From assembly GCF_023218075.1 (NCBI RefSeq), contig NZ_JALPTB010000011.1, positions 54,545 to 118,544 of the forward strand: DNA of 64,000 bases. The letters run 5' to 3'. The first letter of the stretch is position 1. Each line of letters begins with the position of its first letter. Shown here piece by piece: positions 55,292 to 62,358 of the stretch. Both the position numbers and the translations under genes were made by a program. The DNA comes from Rhodococcus sp. HM1. GTDB lineage: Bacteria; Actinomycetota; Actinomycetes; Mycobacteriales; Mycobacteriaceae. The notes beneath the pieces were generated by a model. It was not told the DNA's origin. It saw only the letters and a list, made by a program, of their open reading frames with translations, and made no database searches.

Positions 55292-56560
55292 GTGCCACGA
55301 TCCGCCCGCCTCCAGCGCAGTCACGATTCGCAGCGTCTGTGGTGGTGCGCGGCGCTGCTGCTCGTGTCCGTCGTGGCCCGGCTGCTGTGGGCCTTCCTCA
55401 CCCCCAACGGTCTGAACCTCGTCGACCTGCACGTCTACGTCGAGGGCGCGGCGAGCCTGCTGCAGGGCGATCTCTACGACTTCACGTACTCGCGGGACAC
55501 CCCCGACTTCCCGCTGCCGTTCACCTACCCGCCGTTCGCCGCGCTGGTGTTCTTCCCCCTGCACTACCTGCCGTTCGGTTGCGTGGGCCTCGCATGGCAG
55601 CTGCTCACGGTCGCCGCGCTGTTCGGCATCGTGCGCATCGCGCTCGAGCTGCTCGTCGGCGCCGACGCCCGCAACACCCGGTGGACGGCGGTCGCGCTGG
55701 TGTGGACGGCGATCGGCGTGTGGACCGAACCGGTCCGGATGACCCTCGACTACGGGCAGGTCAACGTCTTCCTGGTGCTGGGCACCATGATCGCCGCCCG
55801 CAGCAGCCGCTGGTGGATCTCCGGCGGCCTCGTCGGGCTCCTGGCCGGCATCAAGCTGACCCCCGCGATCGCGGGGCTGTATCTCGTCGCGCGCCGGCGA
55901 TGGTCCGCCGCCGTGTTCTCCGCCGTCGTGTTCTTCGCGACCGTCGCGGTGAGCGTGCTGGTCCTTGGCGAACAGGGCCGCAAGTACTTCACGACGTTCT
56001 TCGGCGACGCGAATCGGATCGGACCCGTCGGATCGGTGTGGAACCAGTCGCTGCGTGGGGCGCTCAGCCGCATCGTCGGTCACGACGTCGGTACCGGACC
56101 GCTGTGGCTGATCGCGGTCGCGCTCTCCGCGGCCCTCGCCTACGCGGCGTGGCGGGCACTGGGCCCCGACGACCGCCTCGGCACGCTCGTCGTCGTCGAG
56201 CTGTTCGGACTGCTCGTCTCGCCGATCTCGTGGGCCCACCACTGGGTGTGGGTCGTGCCGATGCTCGTGTGGCTCGTGTACGGCCCGCTCGCCGCGCGCC
56301 GCGGAACCCGCGTGATCGCGGCGTGCTGGACGGTCACGACCCTCGTCGGCGTGCCGTGGCTGCTCGGCTGGGCCCAGGACTCCATCTGGGACATCTCGCG
56401 CCCCGCGGTCCTGTCGTGGCTCGGCGCCGCGAACGTGATCGGCGCGCTCGCGGTCTACGCGTGGATCGTCCACGCGGGGCGGATGCAGCCGCCGGCGGAT
56501 CCGGTTACTGTCCCGCCAGGGAGTCGATCCGGCGGGCGAGAGCCGGATCCGACGCCGTGA
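55292..56560 (+). CDS. pimE: GT87-type polyprenyl-phosphomannose-dependent mannosyltransferase (PimE-like)
   Basis: A 422-residue GT-C fold membrane protein with about ten helices (Rv1159 PimE is 431). Asp45 in the first extracytoplasmic loop (LNLVDLHVYVEGA) matches the essential Asp of PimE, and the TYPPFAAL and GIKLTPA motifs fit GT87. PimE adds an alpha-1,2 mannose to PIM4 to make PIM5 on the periplasmic face. Following phhB and mutT2 gives the mycobacterial order. GGGAGG is about 9 bp before GTG 55292. Its 3' end overlaps convergent phhB by 56 bp. Confidence 0.88.
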   Translation: MPRSARLQRSHDSQRLWWCAALLLVSVVARLLWAFLTPNGLNLVDLHVYVEGAASLLQGDLYDFTYSRDTPDFPLPFTYPPFAALVFFPLHYLPFGCVGLAWQLLTVAALFGIVRIALELLVGADARNTRWTAVALVWTAIGVWTEPVRMTLDYGQVNVFLVLGTMIAARSSRWWISGGLVGLLAGIKLTPAIAGLYLVARRRWSAAVFSAVVFFATVAVSVLVLGEQGRKYFTTFFGDANRIGPVGSVWNQSLRGALSRIVGHDVGTGPLWLIAVALSAALAYAAWRALGPDDRLGTLVVVELFGLLVSPISWAHHWVWVVPMLVWLVYGPLAARRGTRVIAACWTVTTLVGVPWLLGWAQDSIWDISRPAVLSWLGAANVIGALAVYAWIVHAGRMQPPADPVTVPPGSRSGGREPDPTP

Positions 56561-56792
56561 TCCCGCCCGCGGAGTGCGTCGAGAGCGTGTACGTCACCTT
56601 GCGCCACCGGATGTCGATGTCGGGATGGTGATTCATCACCTCGGCGGCCTCGGCCACACGGGTGACCAGGGCGATCGCGTCCGGGAAGGTTGCTGATTCG
56701 ATGGTCCTCACCAGAGAATTCCCCTTCCGGGACCAGCCCGGGAGTTCGGCGAGGGCGGCGTCGATCTCGGCGTCGGAGAGAAGGTCGGCCAT
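56505..56792 (-). CDS. phhB: 4a-hydroxytetrahydrobiopterin dehydratase (pterin carbinolamine dehydratase)
   Basis: A 95-residue PCD with the signature EVMNHHPDIDIRWRKVTYTLSTHSAGGIT: His-His-Pro and a downstream His for pterin binding. It dehydrates 4a-hydroxy-tetrahydropterin in pterin recycling. Homologues sit in the same place beside pimE in mycobacteria (Rv1159A). Aromatic amino acid hydroxylase is not in the window. The gene end overlaps pimE antisense. Confidence 0.92.
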   Translation of the reverse strand: MADLLSDAEIDAALAELPGWSRKGNSLVRTIESATFPDAIALVTRVAEAAEVMNHHPDIDIRWRKVTYTLSTHSAGGITASDPALARRIDSLAGQ

Positions 56793-56840
56793 GACTCATT
56801 CTGGGACGACGCAGCACAGGACCGCAACGACAGGAGGAGC

Positions 56841-57242
56841 ATGACCGACGGCCCGGGTGAAGTGGTGGCGGCCGCGCTGTTCCGCAACGGGCGGCTGCTG
56901 CTCGCGCAACGCACCGGACCCGCGGAACTCGCGGGCCTGTGGGAACTGCCCGGCGGCAAGGTCGAACCCGGCGAAACCGTCGAGGACGCGCTGCGCCGCG
57001 AACTGCGAGAGGAACTCGGCGTCGACGTCTCCGGGGGCGAACGCATCGGAGCGGCGGTACCTCTGCCGGACGGCCGGATGCTGTGCGCCTACCGCGTCGA
57101 ACTGGTGGACGGAGTCCCCGCCCCGCTCGAACACTCCGCGCTGCGGTGGGTCGATGCGGCGGAACTGGCGACGCTGCCGCTGGTGCCGAACGACCGGGAA
57201 TGGCTACCGGACCTGCAGGAACACCTGCTGCGGAGGTCCTAG
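56841..57242 (+). CDS. mutT2: Nudix hydrolase MutT2 ((deoxy)nucleoside triphosphate pyrophosphatase)
   Basis: A 133-residue Nudix enzyme. The box GGKVEPGETVEDALRRELREELGV has all metal-binding Glu residues. The length and position (after phhB) match mycobacterial MutT2, which hydrolyses modified dNTPs such as 8-oxo-dGTP and methylated dCTP. AGGAGG precedes ATG 56841. Confidence 0.9.
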   Translation: MTDGPGEVVAAALFRNGRLLLAQRTGPAELAGLWELPGGKVEPGETVEDALRRELREELGVDVSGGERIGAAVPLPDGRMLCAYRVELVDGVPAPLEHSALRWVDAAELATLPLVPNDREWLPDLQEHLLRRS

Positions 57243-57258
57243 AACCCGGAGTGCAGAA

Positions 57259-57294
57259 CCCGCGCGGACCGGTTCCGGGCTCAGGCCGCGCGGG
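57259..57294. terminator. Hairpin between mutT2 and the Cys-rich mini-gene
   Basis: A perfect 9-bp stem CCCGCGCGG/CCGCGCGGG (57259-57267 with 57286-57294) overlaps the mini-gene stop codon and lies 17 bp after mutT2. It can serve both convergent genes. Confidence 0.5.
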
Positions 57295-57457
57295 CCTTCT
57301 TCAGCCGCTTCTCGAGTTCCTTCTTGCTGAGGTCCTCGCCCTCGAGCTTCTTCATCCGCATGATCACGACCGGGCACTTGATGCAGCGGGTCTTCTTACG
57401 GCAGCACTTCTTCTTCGGGGTGAGACGCGCAATCTTGCTCACCTTGACCTTGCCCAT
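57281..57457 (-). CDS. Small basic Cys-cluster protein
   Basis: A 58-residue protein, MGKVKVSKIARLTPKKKCC, then RKKTRCIKCPVV and a Lys-rich helix (LEGEDLSKKELEKRLKKARAA). The CC-x5-C-x2-C cluster suggests a zinc-binding knuckle, and the charge suggests nucleic acid or ribosome binding, by inference. I recall similar short proteins as widely conserved in mycolic-acid actinobacteria. ATG 57457 or upstream in-frame starts (57469/57481) may be used. Confidence 0.7.
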   Translation of the reverse strand: MGKVKVSKIARLTPKKKCCRKKTRCIKCPVVIMRMKKLEGEDLSKKELEKRLKKARAA

Positions 57458-57469
57458 TCGCGTCCCCAT

Positions 57470-57509
57470 CCTGCCTTCCACGGACGTGCTCCCGACCGTG
57501 GAAGGCAGG
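57470..57509 (-). terminator. Terminator after the FAD oxidase gene
   Basis: A perfect 14-bp stem (57470-57483 with 57496-57509, 12-nt loop) lies 12 bp past the FAD-oxidase stop on the minus strand. Read in the other direction it overlaps the 5' leader of the mini-gene. Confidence 0.7.
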
Positions 57510-57520
57510 TTAGCATTCCC

Positions 57521-58915
57521 TTACCGAATTGCGGGAGAGCCGTGCACCGGGAAATTTCCGCGCACGACGCACCGCGGATCCGTCGATTCCTTGACGTCGC
57601 GCAGGCGGCGCAGCGTGTCGGGTGCGAACGCGATGTCGGCGCCGTCGTGGTGACCGAGCATCGACAGGGGCAGCGGGCCGCCGTGCCACGGCTTCAGGAC
57701 GTCGAGGGCCGCGTCGATCGCCGCCTGCGCCGGCTCGATAACCTCCGGGACCGGCGCCATCGCCAGCATCATCGCCATGTACTCGGCCTCGACCCGCCCG
57801 CACGCCGCCGGTCGCGCGGGATCGTCCCGGAAGGCGCCACCGAGATGCCGGACCTGGGCCTGCATCAGTCCGCACGCGGGGTCGGACACACGGTCCAGCA
57901 GCGCGGTGAGCACCTCGTCGTCCAGCGAGACCAGTGACCCGGATCCGGTCAGCGCGGGCGACGGATCGACCGGTTCCTCGCACACGTCGCCGATCGTGCT
58001 CGGCCGCAGCGGACCGATCGTGCTGCGCAGCACCGTCCCGGCCCCGGCGATCGGGCGGAGCAGCGCCTCCAGGGCCGCGGTGCCCCCCAGCAGCACCGCG
58101 TCCACCGCGCAGAACGACCGCCCGCGGATCTCCTCGGGCAGCTCCGGGATCGGCGGAAAGTGCAGCACGGACGCGAACAGCGTCAGCTCCCGCGGCGCCA
58201 CCGTCGTGACCTCGGCGAACGCCCGCCAGACGCGCGGGGCATCCTCGACCGGGAAGAGCAGGCGCCCCCCGGCCAGTTCCGGTGCCGGCACCAGCGCGAT
58301 CTCCACGGCCGTGACGATTCCGAACTCGCCTCCGCCGCCGCGCAACGCCCACATCAGCGATGCGTCGGTGGAATCGTCCACCCAGCGGTGCGTTCCGGCC
58401 GCGTCGACCAGTTCCACCGCCCGGAGCGAGGCGGCCCCGGTGCCGTGGGCGCGACCGAACCAGGACAGGCCACCGCTGAGGCAGAACCCCACGACCGTGA
58501 CGTCGGGACTCGAACCGAGCATTCCGGTGAGGCCGGTGCCGTCGAGCGCGGACTGCAACTGCCCCCACTTGACGCCCGCGCCGACCCGCGCGACCCGGGC
58601 GTCGGCATCGATCCAGATGTCGTCCAGGGCGGAGGTGCGGATCAGCAGCGCCTCGTCGAGCGCGGTCGTGGCGCCGTGCCCGCCGGGCTGCGCGGTCACC
58701 GGCAGCCGGTGCTCGATCGCGAAGCGCACGGCGTGCACCACGTCGGCCGCGGTCCGGGCGTGCAGCACCGCGCGCGGACGCTGCGGAACCGCCAGGTTCC
58801 AGGCCTGAGCGGCGTGCGGGAACTCGTCGTCGGTGGGCAGGATCAGCGCGCCGTCGATGCGGGCGGCGAGGTCGGGGAACGGGATCCGCGGGACGGTCGT
58901 CGATGTTGTCGTCAT
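57521..58915 (-). CDS. FAD-linked oxidoreductase (berberine-bridge/PCMH type)
   Basis: A 464-residue flavoprotein. The PCMH FAD domain spans ~40-220, with VTAQPGGHGATT (His80 is the likely 8-alpha-linked FAD histidine) and VVGFCLSGGLSWFGRAHG. A substrate domain follows, and the end ESTDPRCVVRGNFPV is that of oxygen-dependent FAD oxidases. The substrate is unknown; related enzymes oxidise sugars, alcohols or alkaloids. It is divergent from a LuxR-type regulator across a dyad-rich spacer, so regulation by that protein is likely. Confidence 0.87.
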   Translation of the reverse strand: MTTTSTTVPRIPFPDLAARIDGALILPTDDEFPHAAQAWNLAVPQRPRAVLHARTAADVVHAVRFAIEHRLPVTAQPGGHGATTALDEALLIRTSALDDIWIDADARVARVGAGVKWGQLQSALDGTGLTGMLGSSPDVTVVGFCLSGGLSWFGRAHGTGAASLRAVELVDAAGTHRWVDDSTDASLMWALRGGGGEFGIVTAVEIALVPAPELAGGRLLFPVEDAPRVWRAFAEVTTVAPRELTLFASVLHFPPIPELPEEIRGRSFCAVDAVLLGGTAALEALLRPIAGAGTVLRSTIGPLRPSTIGDVCEEPVDPSPALTGSGSLVSLDDEVLTALLDRVSDPACGLMQAQVRHLGGAFRDDPARPAACGRVEAEYMAMMLAMAPVPEVIEPAQAAIDAALDVLKPWHGGPLPLSMLGHHDGADIAFAPDTLRRLRDVKESTDPRCVVRGNFPVHGSPAIR

Positions 58916-58951
58916 GCGGAGAAGCGTGTCCGTGTCCGGCCGGCGGAAAAA

Positions 58952-58992
58952 TCCCCGAAGTGCGGGGAATCGCGACCCCCAGAATTCTGGGG
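58952..58992. promoter_or_regulatory. Two dyads in the FAD-oxidase/LuxR divergent promoter
   Basis: TCCCCG-N5-CGGGGA (58952-58968) is followed by the perfect 16-bp palindrome CCCCAGAATTCTGGGG (58977-58992). Both lie within 77 bp of the FAD-oxidase start. Confidence 0.6.
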
Positions 58993-59028
58993 TGTACCAA
59001 GATCGGGTGCGTCCTGCACACTTTTCAG

Positions 59029-60165
59029 GTGAGAACGTTCCGCGCCGAGGCTGCCCGCGCCGGCATCGAATCCTTGTCCCGCGCCGGACTTCCGTGGGAC
59101 GCGTTCGGGATGGAAGCGCTCGACATCCTGGAAAGGGCGGTGCCGTTCGAAGGGGTGTGCTTCGCCACCATCGATCCGTCGACCACCCTGGTCACCAGCT
59201 CGATCAAGGTCGGGATCGAGGATCCGTGCGAGGAACTCTTCGCGTACCACGAATACGTGGAGGACCGGGTGAGTCTGTTCACCGATCTCGCCCGCCGCGA
59301 CGTGGGCGTGAGCATCCTGCACGACGAGACCGCGGGCGACCCGTACCGCAGCTCCCGGTTCCGCGACCTCATCGAACCCCACTTCGGATTCGGGCACGAG
59401 TTGCGTGCCGCGATGAAGGCCGGCCGCAGGACCTGGGGCGGGATGGCCGTCTACCGGGCCCCCGAATCCAGCGGTTTCAGCCCGGCCGAAGCCGACTTCG
59501 TGCAGAGCGTGTCCGGGCTGCTGGCGCGCGGCGTCCGGGCCGGACTGATCGCCACCACCGCCGAGGCCAGGGCGGAGTGGACGGAACCGCTCGACGGGCC
59601 CGCCGTGGTGGTCTTCGATGCCCACGGCGAAGTGGAGATGGCCACACCCGGCGCCGAGCAGCGCGTCGAGGAACTCGGCGGCTCGCTGTGGGCGGATCCG
59701 CCGCCCGCGCTCACGTCGACCGTCGCGGCCGCACGCTCGCTGCAGGCCGGCCGGACCGGCTCGGTGCCCCGCCTCACCGTGCGCTCGCGGACGGGGGAGT
59801 GGCTCGTCGTGCACGCGTCGCCGCTGGCCGGTCGCGGTGAGGGCACGCGGATCGCGGTGACGATCGAGCAGGCCGGCGCCGCGGCGGTGTTTCCGCTGGT
59901 GGTGGCCGCATTCGGATTGACCGGGCGCGAAGGCGAGGTCGTCGAACGGGTGCTCCGCGGCGACAGCACCGCGGAGATCGCGCGGCGTCTGCACATGTCG
60001 CCGTACACCGTGCAGGACCACCTCAAATCGGTGTTCGCCAAGGCCGGGGTCACCAGCCGCCGCGAACTGATGTCGACGGTGTTCTTCGATCACTACGCCG
60101 CCCGCAAGAACAGTGCCGTGCGGTGCGACGGATGGTTCGACGGCGCCACACCCGACGGCGAATAG
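59029..60165 (+). CDS. LuxR-type HTH regulator with GAF-like sensor
   Basis: A 378-residue regulator. The N-terminal ~160 residues resemble a GAF/sensory region (LDILERAVPFEGVCFATIDPSTTLVTSSIKVG, then RAAMKAGRRTWGGMAVYR). A PAS-like middle segment follows (DGPAVVVFDAHGEVEMA). The C-terminal HTH is LTGREGEVVERVLRGDSTAEIARRLHMSPYTVQDHLKSVFAKAGVTSRRELM. No receiver Asp is seen, so it is not a response regulator. The start is uncertain; GTG 59029 (VRTFRAEAARAG) is used. It probably controls the divergent FAD oxidase. Confidence 0.85.
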   Translation: MRTFRAEAARAGIESLSRAGLPWDAFGMEALDILERAVPFEGVCFATIDPSTTLVTSSIKVGIEDPCEELFAYHEYVEDRVSLFTDLARRDVGVSILHDETAGDPYRSSRFRDLIEPHFGFGHELRAAMKAGRRTWGGMAVYRAPESSGFSPAEADFVQSVSGLLARGVRAGLIATTAEARAEWTEPLDGPAVVVFDAHGEVEMATPGAEQRVEELGGSLWADPPPALTSTVAAARSLQAGRTGSVPRLTVRSRTGEWLVVHASPLAGRGEGTRIAVTIEQAGAAAVFPLVVAAFGLTGREGEVVERVLRGDSTAEIARRLHMSPYTVQDHLKSVFAKAGVTSRRELMSTVFFDHYAARKNSAVRCDGWFDGATPDGE

Positions 60166-60237
60166 GCGTGGCGAACATCACGTCGGGCGGGCTGAGCTGG
60201 GGTAACCGCGGTCCATCGGCGCGGACACGGTTCGGCG

Positions 60238-60255
60238 GCCTGTAAGATATACAAG
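60238..60255 (+). promoter_or_regulatory. Possible typA promoter -10
   Basis: GTAAGATATACAAGG contains TAAGAT and TATACA hexamers about 150 bp upstream of typA, in an otherwise GC-rich spacer. No good -35 is visible. Confidence 0.35.
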
Positions 60256-60399
60256 GCCGCAGTGCCTGCGCGGGCCGGTTCACGGTCACGTCGGGTGTCT
60301 CGCATTCGCGTCGCGGCCACCGAGACGAAACGCCGTACGGGCGAGGTGCCGACCGGGTCCAGTGCCGTGTGGCCGGACTACAGCCAGGAGAGCCATCGC

Positions 60400-62286
60400 G
60401 TGAGCACCGCTGATTTTCGGAACGTCGCCATCGTCGCGCACGTCGACCACGGAAAGACCACCCTCGTCGACGCCATGCTGCGCCAGTCGGGCGCCTTCGC
60501 CGAACGTGCGGAACTCGTCGACCGGGTCATGGACTCCGGCGACCTCGAGCGCGAGAAGGGCATCACCATCCTCGCGAAGAACACCGCCGTGCACCGTCAC
60601 CACCAGGACGGTTCCGTGACGGTCATCAACGTCATCGACACCCCCGGCCACGCCGACTTCGGTGGTGAGGTCGAGCGCGGCCTGTCGATGGTCGACGGTG
60701 TCGTGCTGCTCGTCGACGCCTCCGAGGGCCCGCTGCCGCAGACCCGCTTCGTGCTGCGCAAGGCGCTCGCCGCGTCGCTGCCGGTGATCCTGGTCGTCAA
60801 CAAGACCGACCGCCCCGACGCCCGGATCGCGGAGGTCGTCGAGGAGAGCCAGACGCTGCTGCTCGACCTCGCCTCCGACCTCGACGACGAGGCCGCCGAA
60901 GCCGCCGAACTCGCGCTCGAGCTGCCCGTCCTCTACGCCTCCGGCCGCGAGGGCAAGGCCAGCCGGAAGCAGCCGGAGAACGGCCAGGTTCCCGACGCCG
61001 AGAACCTCGACGAGCTCTTCGAGGTCCTGCTCGAGTGCATCCCCGCCCCGAAGGGCAACCCCGAGGCTCCGCTCCAGGCGCACGTCACAAACCTCGACGC
61101 GTCCGAGTTCCTCGGCCGCCTCGCGCTGCTGCGCATCCACAACGGCAAGCTCCGCAAGGGTGACACCGTCGCGTGGATGCACGCCGACGGCGTCAAGAAC
61201 GTCAAGATCACCGAGCTGCTCAAGACGATCGGTGTCGAACGCCAGCCGGGTGACGAGGCCGTCGCGGGCGACATCGTCGCCGTCGCCGGCATCCCCGACA
61301 TCATGATCGGCGACACCCTCGCCGACACCGAGAACCCGGTGGCGCTGCCCACCATCACGGTCGACGAGCCGGCCATCTCGATGGTCATCGGCACCAACAC
61401 GTCGCCGCTGGTCGGCCGCGTGCAGGGCCACAAGCTCACCGCCCGCATGGTCAAGTCCCGCCTCGATTCCGAGCTCGTCGGCAACGTGTCGCTGCGCGTC
61501 CTCGACATCGGACGCCCGGACGCGTGGGAGGTGCAGGGCCGCGGCGAGCTCGCCCTCGCCATCCTCGTCGAGCAGATGCGCCGCGAGGGCTTCGAGCTGA
61601 CCGTCGGCAAGCCGCAGGTGGTCACCCGGACCGTCGACGGCAAGCTGCACGAGCCCTACGAGGAGCTGACCATCGACAGCCCCGAGGAACACCTCGGTGC
61701 GATCACGCAGCTCCTCGCGAACCGCAAGGGCAAGATGGTCCAGATGACGAACCACGGGACCGGCTGGGTCCGTATGGAATTCATCATCCCGTCCCGTGGC
61801 CTGATCGGGTTCCGCACCGACTTCCTCACCGAGACCCGCGGCACCGGCATCTCCAACGCGATCTTCCACGGCTACGCGCCGTGGGCCGGTGAGATCCGTG
61901 CCCGCCACACCGGTTCGCTCGTCTCCGACCGTTCCGGCTCGGTCACCCCGTTCGCGATGATCCAGCTCGCCGACCGCGGAACGTTCTTCGTCGAGCCCGG
62001 CAGCGACACCTACGAAGGCCACGTGGTCGGCATCAATCCGCGTGCCGAGGACCTCGACATCAACGTCACCCGCGAGAAGAAGCTCACCAACATGCGCTCT
62101 TCGACCGCCGACGTCATGGAGACCCTCGCCAAGCCGATCGAGCTCACCCTCGAGGCCGCGCTCGAGTTCTGTGCCGTCGACGAGTGCGTCGAGGTCACGC
62201 CGGAGGCGGTCCGCGTGCGCAAGGTGCACCTGTCCGCGACCGACCGTGCCCGCGCGCGTTCGCGCGAGAAGGCCCGGAACAAGTAG
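60400..62286 (+). CDS. typA: Translational GTPase TypA/BipA
   Basis: A 628-residue ribosome-associated GTPase. G1 is AHVDHGKTT (12-20), G2/switch I is EREKGITI, G3 is DTPGHADF and G4 is NKTD. EF-G-like domains III and V follow, with the TypA-specific C-terminal domain ([18 protein letters not shown]). It acts in ribosome assembly and stress adaptation. GTG 60400 ([18 protein letters not shown]) has GGAG ~9 bp upstream. It is followed by lpqW, as in mycobacteria. Confidence 0.96.
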   Translation: MSTADFRNVAIVAHVDHGKTTLVDAMLRQSGAFAERAELVDRVMDSGDLEREKGITILAKNTAVHRHHQDGSVTVINVIDTPGHADFGGEVERGLSMVDGVVLLVDASEGPLPQTRFVLRKALAASLPVILVVNKTDRPDARIAEVVEESQTLLLDLASDLDDEAAEAAELALELPVLYASGREGKASRKQPENGQVPDAENLDELFEVLLECIPAPKGNPEAPLQAHVTNLDASEFLGRLALLRIHNGKLRKGDTVAWMHADGVKNVKITELLKTIGVERQPGDEAVAGDIVAVAGIPDIMIGDTLADTENPVALPTITVDEPAISMVIGTNTSPLVGRVQGHKLTARMVKSRLDSELVGNVSLRVLDIGRPDAWEVQGRGELALAILVEQMRREGFELTVGKPQVVTRTVDGKLHEPYEELTIDSPEEHLGAITQLLANRKGKMVQMTNHGTGWVRMEFIIPSRGLIGFRTDFLTETRGTGISNAIFHGYAPWAGEIRARHTGSLVSDRSGSVTPFAMIQLADRGTFFVEPGSDTYEGHVVGINPRAEDLDINVTREKKLTNMRSSTADVMETLAKPIELTLEAALEFCAVDECVEVTPEAVRVRKVHLSATDRARARSREKARNK

Positions 62287-62291
62287 CAGTC

Positions 62292-62329
62292 CGGGTGGTG
62301 GCCCCGATTCGTTCCGGAGCCGCCACCCG
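62292..62329 (+). terminator. Hairpin after typA
   Basis: An 11-bp stem with one U-G pair (62292-62302 with 62319-62329, 16-nt loop) lies 6 bp past the typA stop and upstream of lpqW. Confidence 0.5.
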
Positions 62330-62358
62330 AGCCGTTGTCCGACGGAGGGGAGGCTCGG

